A model generated the notes under the pieces. That model was not told where the DNA came from, searched no databases, and was given only the letters and a program-made list of their open reading frames with translations. A stretch of DNA of 64,000 nucleotides. Origin: Temperatibacter marinus (GTDB lineage: Bacteria; Pseudomonadota; Alphaproteobacteria; Sphingomonadales; Kordiimonadaceae). Position 1 is the stretch's first letter. Every line of letters begins with the position of its first letter. Position numbers and translations under genes: made by a program. The DNA lies in contig NZ_CP123872.1 of assembly GCF_031598375.1 (NCBI RefSeq), positions 1,779,001 through 1,843,000 on the forward strand, given 5' to 3'. Shown piece by piece: positions 44,622-54,041 of the stretch.

Positions 44622-45350
44622 TCAGTTTTGATTCATCAAGCGAATGTTTTCTGATAGGCTTAAATGAATACCACATTCTGTCTTTTCAGAGCCGGCCCAG
44701 CGACCTGATCGATCATCTTGGTCATTGGTAGGAAGATCTGTACACGTCATGCAGCCAATAGACTTGAAGCCATCGGCGACAAGGGGATGCTGCGGCAGAC
44801 GATGGGTCTCTATATATTGGTCTATCTGTTCTTTCGTCCAGCCAGCCAGTGGATTAACTTTAACTTTGCCGTCTTCTTCTTGAACAGATGGGAGAGAAGA
44901 TCGCTCTAGAGTTTGATAACGTTTTCGACCTGAAGCCCATGCTTTATAAGGAATGAGTGCCTCTCTAAAAGGGACAACCTTTCTTATGAAGCAACAGCGA
45001 TTATGGTTTTCATTCCACAAAATACCATGAGGGTCTTCGCTTTTAACTTGCTCGGATTCTGGTGTGATTGTGATCACTTTTTGAAGCCCAAGCCGCTCTA
45101 TAAGTGTATCTCTATAGCGCTTTGTTTCGCCGAAAAGTTTTCCTGTGTCTAAAAATAAGACAGGAATATTTTTGGCAACCTGAGATACAAGATGGAGCAA
45201 TACTACGGATTCAGATCCAAAACTGCTAACCACAGCGAATTCATTGCCATACCGAGAAAAGCTTTCACTCAGAAGGACAAGAGACTGGCTCACATGATCA
45301 AGTTCACGCCCAGAATCTAACGATGGCAATGTAACTTCTTGAATGCTCAT
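44622..45350 (-). CDS. cysH: assimilatory adenylyl-sulfate (APS) reductase
   Basis: Reduces activated sulfate to sulfite. 242 aa with the active-site Cys226 in ECGIHLS and the [4Fe-4S] ligands Cys119-Cys120 (RCCFIRK) and Cys200/Cys203 (GCMTCTDL). These CC...CxxC cysteines mark the APS-using type rather than the PAPS-using enzyme of enteric bacteria. The thioredoxin partner is encoded elsewhere. Its start overlaps the DUF934 stop by 4 nt, so they are translationally coupled. Confidence 0.93.
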   Translation of the reverse strand: MSIQEVTLPSLDSGRELDHVSQSLVLLSESFSRYGNEFAVVSSFGSESVVLLHLVSQVAKNIPVLFLDTGKLFGETKRYRDTLIERLGLQKVITITPESEQVKSEDPHGILWNENHNRCCFIRKVVPFREALIPYKAWASGRKRYQTLERSSLPSVQEEDGKVKVNPLAGWTKEQIDQYIETHRLPQHPLVADGFKSIGCMTCTDLPTNDQDDRSGRWAGSEKTECGIHLSLSENIRLMNQN

Positions 45351-45871
45351 GATGCAATCCGATCACCTTCTTTTGTTGCTTCTTTTCCTACATGCCGTTT
45401 AAAAGGAACTGCTGTGTCTGTATTTCCAGGACTCGTCTGATAAAACAGTTTGTAGCGCTTTAAGCAGTTTATGAAAGCCTCTTCACGCTCAGGCTTATCC
45501 AAAACGACAGTGTCAAAGCCTGTACGAGCAATGTGCCACGCTTGGTCCGGGATAAGGGGTCCTGTGGCGCGTAATTCACCCTTATAGCCTTTTCTGCGAA
45601 ATATAGCTGCTAGGCTAAATCCACGGCCATCTCCAAACGCTGGGAAGGCAATTTCGATAAGCTTGATACTTTCCAAGAGGGCGTCAAAAAGGTCTGGGTT
45701 TTCATCGCCCTTCACTCTGACACCAACAGGCGTGCCATTTTCTAAAGATGTTTGAAAAGCCTCGCTTGAAACCTCTTCTGCAGGGAAGAGTGTCGCGTCG
45801 CCGAGTTCGTTTTGTTCCGCATCATAGAGCGAGAACAATTGTGGCTCTATGCCTGATAGACTAATGATCAT
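45347..45871 (-). CDS. DUF934 protein of the sulfite-reductase operon
   Basis: 174-aa protein of the DUF934 family, regularly found between sulfite reductase and cysH in alphaproteobacteria; its biochemical role is unsettled. Features: GDENPDLFDALLESIKLIEIAFPAFGDGRGFSLA, a family hallmark. I chose the ATG at 45871, overlapping the cysI stop by 11 nt; a long upstream extension on the same frame runs antisense-free through cysI and is spurious. Also overlaps the cysH start by 4 nt. Confidence 0.88.
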   Translation of the reverse strand: MIISLSGIEPQLFSLYDAEQNELGDATLFPAEEVSSEAFQTSLENGTPVGVRVKGDENPDLFDALLESIKLIEIAFPAFGDGRGFSLAAIFRRKGYKGELRATGPLIPDQAWHIARTGFDTVVLDKPEREEAFINCLKRYKLFYQTSPGNTDTAVPFKRHVGKEATKEGDRIAS

Positions 45872-47513
45872 AGACTGCCTCCTTGAAAGGCTGTTCGCCA
45901 ATACGGCGATATGTATCGAGGAATCGCTCTCCGTCATTACGGGAACGCAGGTAAACGTCAATGACGCGCTCAAGGGCATCAACTGTCCCATCTTCATCAA
46001 AGCCACGGCCAAGGATTTTTGCTTTGCTGGCATCTTCACCCCCACTTCCTCCAAGAAGAAGTTGATAGTTTTCAACGCCTTTTTTATCAACACCCAGAAT
46101 GCCGATATGACCAGCATGGTGATGACCACAGCTATTGATACAGCCAGATATTTTCACTTTTAACTCACCAATATCTTGAAGACGTGCAATGTCATCAAAG
46201 CGTTTGGCTATCTTCTGAGATAGTGGAATTGATCGTGCATTTGCCAGCGAGCAATAGTCAAGGCCTGGGCAAACGATCATATCTGTCATAAGTCCAGCAT
46301 TCGCTGTACTAAGGCCTGCTGCATCTAATTTTTTAAAGATGGTCGGTAGATCTCTCAGGGCGACATGGGGAAGGATTAGATTTTGTTCGTGGCTAACCCG
46401 TAATTCGTTCTGTGAATAGTCCTTTGAAAGATCTGCAACTAAACGCATCTGCTCGCTGGTGGCATCCCCTGCAATCCCTCCGTGAGGTTTCAGACTGATG
46501 GTTACAATGCGATGGCCATCCACTTTGTGGGCATCAATATTGCGATCCAGCCAGACTGAAAACAATGGATTGGCTTTAGCAAGAGCGGCAACCTCTTCAT
46601 CATCTTCACTCAAAACTTCAAGGGTAGGCGGCAAGAAATAACGATAGAGACGTTCCAGTTCCGCTTTGGGCGCATCAATGTTAGATTTATCGAGAAGAGC
46701 ATATTCTTTCTCGACAGCATCTTTGTAAGCATCAAGGCCCATTTCATGAACCAGAATTTTAATGCGAGCCTTATATTTGTTATCCCGACGGCCCGCTTGA
46801 TTATACACTCGCAGCATGGCTTCAAGATAAGCGATCAGTTGATCTTCCGGAATAAAGTCACGGATGGTTTTAGCAATGAACGGCGACCGACCCATACCCC
46901 CACCAACATAGACCTCAAAGCCGCGCTCACCGCTCTCTTTAATGATAGCTTGTAAGGCGATATCGTGCCAGCGTAGTGCAGCTCTGTCGACGGTTGCTCC
47001 TGCCACAGCAATCTTAAATTTGCGAGGTAGAAAGCTGAATTCTGGATGAAATGTTGACCATTGACGGATAAGTTCGCCATGAGGACGAGTATCGAAGAGT
47101 TCGTCCTTTGCGGCTCCTGCAAAGTGATCAGTGGTCACGTTCCGAATGCAATTTCCAGAAGTCTGGATTGCATGCATTTCAACGCTTGCAAGATCGGCAA
47201 GAATATCGGGTGTTTCAACAAGTTTAGGCCAGTTATACTGGATGTTCTGTCTTGTTGTAAAATGCCCATAGCCCTTATCATATTTATCTGCAATATCCGC
47301 GAGGGTATGCAGTTGGGCGCTATTCAGAGTGCCATATGGAATAGCAACACGGAGCATATAAGCGTGTAGCTGTAGATAAAGTCCATTCATCAATCGCAGC
47401 GGTCTGAATTCTTCTTCAGTAAGTTCACCAGAGAGACGGCGGTTCACTTGATCTCTAAATTCTTCAACGCGCGCATTCACGAGGGCGTGGTCATAAGTGT
47501 CATAAGCATACAT
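45861..47513 (-). CDS. cysI: sulfite reductase hemoprotein (nitrite/sulfite reductase family)
   Basis: Reduces sulfite to sulfide using sirohaem and a [4Fe-4S] cluster. 550 aa with the two-repeat sulfite/nitrite reductase fold; cluster/sirohaem cysteines in CPGLDYCSLANARS and GCINSCGHHHAGHIG. The electron donor is not encoded nearby (no cysJ); ferredoxin is possible. Sits between the DUF2849 and DUF934 genes, downstream of the sirohaem synthase gene, so it is the core of the sulfate assimilation operon. Nitrite as substrate is the alternative but fits the context less. Confidence 0.92.
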   Translation of the reverse strand: MYAYDTYDHALVNARVEEFRDQVNRRLSGELTEEEFRPLRLMNGLYLQLHAYMLRVAIPYGTLNSAQLHTLADIADKYDKGYGHFTTRQNIQYNWPKLVETPDILADLASVEMHAIQTSGNCIRNVTTDHFAGAAKDELFDTRPHGELIRQWSTFHPEFSFLPRKFKIAVAGATVDRAALRWHDIALQAIIKESGERGFEVYVGGGMGRSPFIAKTIRDFIPEDQLIAYLEAMLRVYNQAGRRDNKYKARIKILVHEMGLDAYKDAVEKEYALLDKSNIDAPKAELERLYRYFLPPTLEVLSEDDEEVAALAKANPLFSVWLDRNIDAHKVDGHRIVTISLKPHGGIAGDATSEQMRLVADLSKDYSQNELRVSHEQNLILPHVALRDLPTIFKKLDAAGLSTANAGLMTDMIVCPGLDYCSLANARSIPLSQKIAKRFDDIARLQDIGELKVKISGCINSCGHHHAGHIGILGVDKKGVENYQLLLGGSGGEDASKAKILGRGFDEDGTVDALERVIDVYLRSRNDGERFLDTYRRIGEQPFKEAVYDH

Positions 47514-47527
47514 AACTCTGTCCTTAC

Positions 47528-47866
47528 TTAAGCAGTGCCAGCTTGCTTGATGTCAGCAGCCTGATAGCCAAGATCAGGACGGACTGTAGGGCCCTGACTT
47601 TGAATTTTATATTTAATGTGGCTGGGCTCGAAAAAAGCGCCACCACCTGATAAGGCGGCATCAATCGGCTCAGGAGAGACAATGATATTTGCGTCCACTG
47701 ATTTGACAGCTGTTTCAAGTAAAGCCTTAAGTTGCTCGGGGTTGTCAGCCTGAACAGCGTTGTTAAGAGTAACAGACCATCCACCAGCCTTGCTGAGGAA
47801 GACAACGCGTCCATCATCCAGACGGTTAGCTATTATGATTTGGGGGCCTTCTGATTTTTTTGCCAT
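47528..47866 (-). CDS. DUF2849 protein
   Basis: 112-aa protein of the DUF2849 family, typically found just before cysI in alphaproteobacteria; function unknown. It has IIIANRLDDGRVVFLSKAGGW near the start and a C-terminal TVRPDLGYQ. I chose the ATG at 47866, which gives the start MAKKSEGPQ; a frame starting at 47896 overlaps cysG. It lies in the operon cysG-DUF2849-cysI. Confidence 0.85.
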   Translation of the reverse strand: MAKKSEGPQIIIANRLDDGRVVFLSKAGGWSVTLNNAVQADNPEQLKALLETAVKSVDANIIVSPEPIDAALSGGGAFFEPSHIKYKIQSQGPTVRPDLGYQAADIKQAGTA

Positions 47867-47879
47867 TGGACCTATCCTT

Positions 47880-49298
47880 TTATGCTGTCGCCACACGGGC
47901 TTGATTTATCTCTGTATGGATATTTTGTAGAGCCGCGGCTTCACTCACCACATCTCCAATGATTAGTAGAGCAGGACTTTTTACATCCTCTCTCTCGACC
48001 ATGGTTGGAAGCTCTGAAAGGGTTGTGTAAAATTGACGCTCATTGGCGCGGGTTCCATTTTCTATGATAGCAACAGGCGTGGAGGATGAAACGCCGCCTT
48101 CTATGAGGCCTGAGGAAATTTCTGACGCTTTTTTGAGGCCCATGTATACAGCAAGCGTTTTACCCTCTCCAGCAAGGCTTTTCCAGTCCTGAGTACTGCC
48201 ATCTTTTAAGGTGCCTGTGATTAAGGATACGCTCGCAGAATGGTTGCGATCTGTCAGAGGGATTTGCGTCTTAGAAGCTATCCCAGAGAGGGCAGTGATG
48301 CCTGGAATGATTTGGACAGGGATTGAGTGAGCCCGCAGCTCAGCAAGCTCTTCACCGGCGCGCGCAAATGTCAGAGGATCACCGCCTTTGAGGCGCACAA
48401 CTGTCTTGCCAAGTAAAGCCTGTTCAACAAGGAGTTGATTAATCTTATCTTGACCAACGCCGTGATCTCCCTCTCTTTTACCAACAAAAATGATTTCAGC
48501 ATCTCTGCGAGCAAGAGACAGAACGTCTTGAGACACAAGCCTGTCATAGTAAATTATGTCTGCTTGTTGTACAGCTCTGTGAGCTTTCAGTGTGAGAAGT
48601 TCTGGATCCCCAGGGCCCGCACCAACCAATTGCACAAGGCCTGTACGAGAAGAAGTTTCTGCTTTTTCATTAGCAAGTGTCAGAAGCTTACGGTGGACTT
48701 CATCATTTTTAAGGCCTGAGAATTCATCGGCCTTGTCGTAGACTTCATCCCAAAACTTACGACGCTCTTCTACAGTGTTGAAGATTGTTTTTAGCTTTCC
48801 ACGGATGGACCCTGCAACAGATGATAGCGTTGAGAGCGAAGAGGGTAGGCTGCGCTCAAGCACGGCACGGATGCGACGGATGAAAACAGGGGCTGCGCCT
48901 CCAGAGGCTATTGCAATAGACACTTCACCTCGCTTCACAGCGGCAGGTGTGGTGAAATCTGAATCAGCTGGTTTGTCTACCACATTCACTGGTAATTTCC
49001 GTAAATTTGTCCAGGTCAGGATGCGTTCTTCCTCTAGGGGGTCGTTTTCTGCTATATAAACAAGTGTCTTGCCTAGGAGGTCGTCTGTCTTAAAGGCTCG
49101 GCTAAGCAGGTTTAATTGATCACCAAATAGATCTTGAAGGCCTGACTCTGCAACTACGTCAATCATCCCTTCACCAACCATGCAAACTTTAACACCTCTC
49201 TCAAGGAGAATAGAGGCTTTCGAAACGGCTGCAGAAGTTGCGCCGGCGATAAGGACATGCTGTTTGTCTGATCTTAAAAATAACGGGATGCTATTCAT
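47880..49298 (-). CDS. cysG: sirohaem synthase
   Basis: Trifunctional enzyme of 472 aa making sirohaem for CysI. N-terminal precorrin-2 dehydrogenase/ferrochelatase part (LIAGATSAAVSKASILLERG), then the uroporphyrinogen-III methyltransferase part, with VQLVGAGPGDPELLTLKAHRAVQ, YYDRLVS and VRLKGGDPLTFARAGEEL. First gene of the sulfur operon. The N-terminal glycine motif is slightly altered (GATSAAV rather than GGGxVA), which may or may not affect NAD binding. Confidence 0.92.
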   Translation of the reverse strand: MNSIPLFLRSDKQHVLIAGATSAAVSKASILLERGVKVCMVGEGMIDVVAESGLQDLFGDQLNLLSRAFKTDDLLGKTLVYIAENDPLEEERILTWTNLRKLPVNVVDKPADSDFTTPAAVKRGEVSIAIASGGAAPVFIRRIRAVLERSLPSSLSTLSSVAGSIRGKLKTIFNTVEERRKFWDEVYDKADEFSGLKNDEVHRKLLTLANEKAETSSRTGLVQLVGAGPGDPELLTLKAHRAVQQADIIYYDRLVSQDVLSLARRDAEIIFVGKREGDHGVGQDKINQLLVEQALLGKTVVRLKGGDPLTFARAGEELAELRAHSIPVQIIPGITALSGIASKTQIPLTDRNHSASVSLITGTLKDGSTQDWKSLAGEGKTLAVYMGLKKASEISSGLIEGGVSSSTPVAIIENGTRANERQFYTTLSELPTMVEREDVKSPALLIIGDVVSEAAALQNIHTEINQARVATA

Positions 49299-49348
49299 GG
49301 TCTTTTCCTATAGTTGAGGCATCAATGCTTTTCACTGAACCAGTCTTT

Positions 49349-49377
49349 TATTTAAGACGGTTGGATACAAGCCACAA
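49349..49377 (-). promoter_or_regulatory. possible promoter of the cys operon
   Basis: Minus strand TTGTGG, 17 bp, TAAATA, about 50 bp before the cysG ATG. Elements are only partial consensus matches. Confidence 0.3.
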
Positions 49378-49532
49378 ACTATAAGATTTTACCTTGCTGT
49401 AAAGAAAAACTTTTCTAATAAAAAGAATATATTGGACATATAATGTTTATTAATTCTAATATATTTATATTACATAGTAATATTTTCTAATAAATCGCAT
49501 TATTGAGAATTGTAAATTTATGAAGTGAGCTG

Positions 49533-49580
49533 AGTAAAAAAAATCCGCGATAGACACACTTTTTTGTGAACCGCGGATTT
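49533..49580 (-). terminator. intrinsic terminator of the S9A peptidase gene
   Basis: Minus strand: AAATCCGCG pairs with CGCGGATTT (9 bp, arms 49572-49580 and 49541-49549), with an inner CACA/TGTG pairing, followed by TTTTTAC. It lies 50 bp after the stop codon at 49630. Confidence 0.85.
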
Positions 49581-49629
49581 CGTTTCTATAAACCTAATTC
49601 AAATAATAAGAATCAGGTGATCTCAAGGT

Positions 49630-51729
49630 TTAGTCTTGCAATTTTTGCATGAGGTAGACTAACTGCAAGGCATCACTAAAGGCACGCTGCTTTAGATTCG
49701 AAGCCGCCGCATGCCCTCCTTCTGTATTCTCATAATATAGCACTGGCTTATCCATGCCAAACATCTTTGCTGCCATTTTACGGGCATGCCCTGGGTGAAC
49801 ACGATCATCTTTTGTAGATGTGTAGAAAAAGACTTCAGGGTAATCTTTGGCTGAATCCAGGTTTTGGTAAGGCGAGTATTTTTCAATATAAGCCCGTTCT
49901 TCTGGGATGTCAGGGTTGCCATATTCACCCATCCAGCTGGCACCGGCGAGCAATTTATGATAGCGCAGCATATCAAGTAGCGGCACGGCACAAATGACAC
50001 CGTTATAAAGATCGGGGCGCTGCGTGATCATAGCCCCCATTAATAAGCCCCCATTAGAACCACCACGGACAGCTAAATGCTTTGGACTTGTTAAGCCTGA
50101 GTTTATCAGTGCCTCACTGACAGCGATAAAGTCATCAAAAGCGCCTTGTCTATTCTCCTTTAGTACAGATTGGTGCCAAGACGGGCCGTATTCTCCGCCG
50201 CCGCGAATGTTTGCGACGACATAAGCGCCGCCATTCTCAATCCACTGCATATTCAGGCCGCCCAGATAGCCAGGCTTTATAGAGATTTCAAAGCCGCCAT
50301 AGCCATACTGTAGGGTTGGAGTTTTCCCATCCATTTTGGTGTCTTTGTGACGCACAACAAAGTAAGGCACTTTAGTCCCATCTTTGCTTGTCGTAAATTT
50401 TTGCTCTGTCACAAGGTCACGAGCATCAAAGCGAGCGGGAAGAGATTTAATAGCTTTAGTCTCACCAGCGGCATTGATATGATAAACGGTGTCTGGTTGT
50501 AGGAAGCTGTCATACCCAAGAAAGCCTTCATCTGTACTGTCATCATTTGATAGGATGCTGACGGTACCATTTGCTGGCAGGTTAATGTCTGAACTAATCC
50601 ACTCTGCCTCTTTCATGTGGAGAGCGATAATTTTACCTTTAACGTTATCAAGTACATTGACAAGAATGCGATCTTTCCCGATAGAGGTGCCATCAATGCT
50701 AGCCCCTTCAGCAGGTGCATAAACAGTTGCAAGACTATTCTCAACAGTATCAGCAGCTGCATCAGAAACTTTTACGGAAACAAGGGTGCCGGCTTTTGCT
50801 GTTTTAGAGCCGACAATCCAGTCTTTCCGCATGCTTAGGATCATTGTATCTCCCATATAACCTGTAAGTTCAGCGTGTTCACTGATTGCAAGTTTAGTGA
50901 GTTTTCCCTCTACCATAACATTAAATTCACGTGTGAAAAATGAGGGCCCATGCAGAACGCCTACATAAGTGCCATCATGACGACGGCTTGCTGTAGGGAA
51001 TGAAAAAGTATCTGTTTTTGGTGCTTCGAAGATCATTTCCGCTGTTGAAAGTTCTGTGCCCCGTTTCCATAGGCGCACTTGTCTAGGATAGCCACTATCA
51101 TTCATTGTTTCTGGGCCAAAGTCAGTGGCAATCATCAAGGTGTCTTGATCATACCAAGCAAGATATTGTTTGCTTTCAGGGGATGAAAATCCACCTTCGA
51201 CAAAGCTTTTTGTCTTCATGTCGAATTCACGAACAACGATGGCATCAGTGCCGCCCCTAGAAAGGCGAATAAGGCATCGACCTGTTTCACTATAGCAATC
51301 ACGGCCTTTGTAAACCCAGTTTTCTTTTTCGTCCGCGGCTAGTTTGTCAAAATCTAAGATGGTTTCCCATGTGTCCTTCCCGGCATTATACTCTTCTAGG
51401 TCTATCATGCGCCATAAACCGCGAGTATTCTTGCTATCCCGCCACACATTATAAACTTTATCTCCGCGAATGCTGCCATAAGCAATTTTGTCTTTAGCAT
51501 TATACACTTCTAAAGATCGTTCCATAAAGCCGTTAAAGCGAGAATCCTCTTTCAGGCGGGCATATGTTTCTGTATTTCTGTCTTCTACCCATGCAAGGGA
51601 TTCTTTCCCTTCGACTTCTTCAAGCCAGAGATAGGGATCTTCCATATTGGTTTCCTTAGGTTTATTGTCACAAGCAGTTAAGCTTGCAGCCAACATCGCT
51701 GTCCCGATCAGCGTTTTTATTTTCTTCAT
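49630..51729 (-). CDS. prolyl oligopeptidase family (S9A) lipoprotein
   Basis: Serine peptidase of 699 aa cutting after proline in short peptides. Lipoprotein signal ending LTAC (about residue 19), so membrane-anchored in the periplasm. N-terminal propeller (DPYLWLEEVEGKESLAWVEDRN is the prolyl oligopeptidase start), C-terminal hydrolase with Ser558 in GGSNGG, Asp in TSTKDDRVH and His in EGGHAA. Length is the normal 680-720. It stands alone before a terminator. Confidence 0.92.
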   Translation of the reverse strand: MKKIKTLIGTAMLAASLTACDNKPKETNMEDPYLWLEEVEGKESLAWVEDRNTETYARLKEDSRFNGFMERSLEVYNAKDKIAYGSIRGDKVYNVWRDSKNTRGLWRMIDLEEYNAGKDTWETILDFDKLAADEKENWVYKGRDCYSETGRCLIRLSRGGTDAIVVREFDMKTKSFVEGGFSSPESKQYLAWYDQDTLMIATDFGPETMNDSGYPRQVRLWKRGTELSTAEMIFEAPKTDTFSFPTASRRHDGTYVGVLHGPSFFTREFNVMVEGKLTKLAISEHAELTGYMGDTMILSMRKDWIVGSKTAKAGTLVSVKVSDAAADTVENSLATVYAPAEGASIDGTSIGKDRILVNVLDNVKGKIIALHMKEAEWISSDINLPANGTVSILSNDDSTDEGFLGYDSFLQPDTVYHINAAGETKAIKSLPARFDARDLVTEQKFTTSKDGTKVPYFVVRHKDTKMDGKTPTLQYGYGGFEISIKPGYLGGLNMQWIENGGAYVVANIRGGGEYGPSWHQSVLKENRQGAFDDFIAVSEALINSGLTSPKHLAVRGGSNGGLLMGAMITQRPDLYNGVICAVPLLDMLRYHKLLAGASWMGEYGNPDIPEERAYIEKYSPYQNLDSAKDYPEVFFYTSTKDDRVHPGHARKMAAKMFGMDKPVLYYENTEGGHAAASNLKQRAFSDALQLVYLMQKLQD

Positions 51730-51768
51730 GAATCTCTCCTCCCGTAGAAATAATATAATAGTAATTTT

Positions 51769-52533
51769 CTAGAAATTGTCTTTCATAGATCTTAACATAC
51801 CAAAGACCTCGGCGTCACTGGCATATTTCATGTCTAGCTTCTCTCGAATAGCCGCGCTGTTTGGTCTAAGAAAAGGGTTGGTGGCCTTATCTAATCCAAG
51901 CAGGAATGGAACCGTTGGTTTGTTTTCAGTGCGCAAGCGATCCACGTCTACCATCCGGTTGATCAGGTCTGTATTTTCCGGTTCCACTGTTAGGGCAAAG
52001 CGACCATTAGATTGTGTATATTCATGTGCGCAGTAGATCACTGTCTCATCAGGTAAGTTAATAAACTTAGCAAAGCTGGACCACATTTGCTGCGGCGTCC
52101 CTTCAAATAAACGTCCACAACCCATGGCGAATAATGTATCTCCTATAAAGAGGGCTTTCGAATTCTCAAAATAAAAAGCGATATGACCAGACGTATGGCC
52201 AGGAACTTCAAAGATTTGTGCATGATGACTGCCAAGTGAGATTTTATCCCCTTCCTTGACGGTGCGATCAATGCCAGGAATACGTTCAGCATCTCCTTCA
52301 AAGCCAATGATTTCACAGCCTGTCTCAGCTTTCAATGCTTTGTTGGCACCAGTATGATCCCAGTGATGATGCGTATTTAAAATATGCGTCAAAGTCCAAC
52401 CTTGTTTTTCGCATTCCTCAAGGACTGGGTCTTTTACGGCGGGATCTACGATGGCTGTTTGTAGGCTATGTTTGTCATGAATAAGGTATAAATAATTATC
52501 CTCCATGACAGGAATTTGAATTACCTCAAGCAC
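51769..52533 (-). CDS. gloB: hydroxyacylglutathione hydrolase (glyoxalase II)
   Basis: Hydrolyses S-lactoylglutathione to lactate and glutathione, detoxifying methylglyoxal. 254 aa metallo-beta-lactamase fold with THHHWDHTG (His55, His57, Asp59, His60), HTSGHIAF and CAHEY metal ligands, and C-terminal NPFLR. It starts with GTG at 52533, 6 nt after AAGGA; no better start lies nearby. Downstream of the unknown gene at 52536, two nt apart, so likely one operon. Confidence 0.94.
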   Translation of the reverse strand: MLEVIQIPVMEDNYLYLIHDKHSLQTAIVDPAVKDPVLEECEKQGWTLTHILNTHHHWDHTGANKALKAETGCEIIGFEGDAERIPGIDRTVKEGDKISLGSHHAQIFEVPGHTSGHIAFYFENSKALFIGDTLFAMGCGRLFEGTPQQMWSSFAKFINLPDETVIYCAHEYTQSNGRFALTVEPENTDLINRMVDVDRLRTENKPTVPFLLGLDKATNPFLRPNSAAIREKLDMKYASDAEVFGMLRSMKDNF

Positions 52534-52535
52534 GA

Positions 52536-53318
52536 TTAATCCTTTTCTTTAACGGGTGTCTCTGGTCTGTATGGAAACCTCCAAACCCCTACTTTTAACT
52601 GGGCTCGGATGTCTTTTCCAAGCTCGCCTGTGGGGCAAATATCCCAGTCCCACTCATTTTCAGGTGGGCCAAGAAGAGCACCTTCTTCGAGCAGGTCTGC
52701 TGGGAGGGTTGCATAGGTTTCACTCTGGTCGCCCTGTTTTACGATTTTCTTATAGTCACTGATCAAGAGTGCAGGCGCTGGACCGTATTTAAGCATTTTG
52801 ATGTGTTCTTCCACGATCATTCGCTGAATTATCAGGTCGTCTTCGTCTTGTGGCGGAAAATTTACAAAGGGTAAATAGATTTGTGAAAGCATATTGCAAC
52901 TTACAATGAGGCCAGGGCGACGTCTCAATTTTGGCATGCTCGCTTGTTTTTTACTATCATCTATAAAACCTGTGACATCATATAAAATGTAATCAATATT
53001 TGAATAGGGCCGTATTCTGCCGCGAATGGCCGGAAGGTTAACAGCATCTAAAAGATAGCCCCCAGCTCTATGTCGAACGAGACTTGAGAGAGGGATGTCA
53101 ATACATTCGCCGGCGCCAAGAACAAGAGCTGCTCTATTTTTAGGTGTCTCAGCCAGGGCTGACGTGATTGTAGATTTTGTCCGTTCAATGTGCGGTCGCC
53201 AATTTCTTTTGTGGCGCTCATAGCGCGCACGTATGGCGACCGCCTCATCAACTAAGCCTAATTTTTTTGCTCCGGGAATGCTTTTGGCGAAAAGGCTCGT
53301 AAGCCATTCACTGATCAT
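52536..53318 (-). CDS. unknown protein with Rossmann-like glycine motif
   Basis: 260-aa protein that I do not recognise. VLGAGECIDIPLSSLV near residue 66 resembles the glycine-rich motif of SAM-dependent methyltransferases, and LIVSCNMLSQIYLPF near residue 134 fits a motif IV position. The N-terminus is basic and helical (AIRARYERHKRNWRPHI). It directly precedes gloB on the same strand, two nt apart, and may act on the same metabolite, which is a guess. Confidence 0.72.
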   Translation of the reverse strand: MISEWLTSLFAKSIPGAKKLGLVDEAVAIRARYERHKRNWRPHIERTKSTITSALAETPKNRAALVLGAGECIDIPLSSLVRHRAGGYLLDAVNLPAIRGRIRPYSNIDYILYDVTGFIDDSKKQASMPKLRRRPGLIVSCNMLSQIYLPFVNFPPQDEDDLIIQRMIVEEHIKMLKYGPAPALLISDYKKIVKQGDQSETYATLPADLLEEGALLGPPENEWDWDICPTGELGKDIRAQLKVGVWRFPYRPETPVKEKD

Positions 53319-53377
53319 AATTGCCTATACTTTCTGTCTTATTCATCGTCTTAAACGCGATTTTATCCTCTTAAAGA

Positions 53378-54031
53378 TTATTTACCCTCTTTTGTGAGGG
53401 ATGCAAAGATAAAATATGCAAGGAATGCGCCGACTAATTGACAGGCAATAAAAGCGATAACATCTTCAGGGGCGATGCCGGCAAAAGTATTTGAAAATGA
53501 TCGGGCTATGGTCACGGCAGGATTAGCGAAACTCGTGCTTGATGTGAACCAGTAGCCAGCAGTAATATAGAGACCGACCATCATGGCCGTACTTTCTGGT
53601 TTGTATTTTACACTGCCAAGAATTGTAGCCAACAGTCCGAATGTCGCAACAAGTTCTCCGGTCCACTGACCAACGCCAGTGCGGGCTTTATACGACTCCT
53701 GAAGAATAGGAAGGTCGAACATAAGATGGGCGATGAGAACACCGCTGACGGCGGCTATGATTTGAACCACAATATAGGCCGCAGCTTCTTTTCTGGATAG
53801 CTCTCCGCGTGCTTTCATCACCAGCGTAACAGCAGGATTAAAATGTGCTCCAGAGATTGGGCCGAAGATTGTGATCAGAACCACAAGTATTGCACCCGTT
53901 GCAATGGTATTCCCAAGAAGAGCAATCGCATCATTGCCCTGAGCTAGAGCCTCACCCATTATGCCAGAACCAATGACTGTCATGAGTAAAAATAGGGTCC
54001 CAAGAAATTCTGCTGTTAATTTTTTTTGCAT
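53378..54031 (-). CDS. AqpS-like aquaglyceroporin
   Basis: Six-helix channel of the MIP family, 217 aa. Both half-helix motifs are intact: HFNPAVTL and [11 protein letters not shown] with the selectivity Arg. In Sinorhizobium, AqpS next to arsC lets arsenite flow out after arsenate reduction; here the gene lies 10 bp downstream of arsC on the same strand, so the same role is likely. No arsR or arsB in the window. Glycerol or water channel is the alternative. Confidence 0.85.
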   Translation of the reverse strand: MQKKLTAEFLGTLFLLMTVIGSGIMGEALAQGNDAIALLGNTIATGAILVVLITIFGPISGAHFNPAVTLVMKARGELSRKEAAAYIVVQIIAAVSGVLIAHLMFDLPILQESYKARTGVGQWTGELVATFGLLATILGSVKYKPESTAMMVGLYITAGYWFTSSTSFANPAVTIARSFSNTFAGIAPEDVIAFIACQLVGAFLAYFIFASLTKEGK

Positions 54032-54041
54032 GTGAAGTCCC

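Larger units (their letters stand above)
49299..49629. other. AT-rich intergenic region, cys promoter and S9A terminator
   Basis: 331 bp with no supported gene. It contains the terminator at 49541-49580 for the S9A gene, an AT-rich tract (49420-49520) and, near cysG on the minus strand, a possible promoter TTGTGG (49377-49372), 17 bp, TAAATA (49354-49349). No other structure recognised. Confidence 0.6.

Noticed and set aside
45872-46129. N-terminal extension of DUF934 into cysI
   Set aside because: Out-of-frame overlap within cysI on the same strand; ATG at 45871 gives the family length.
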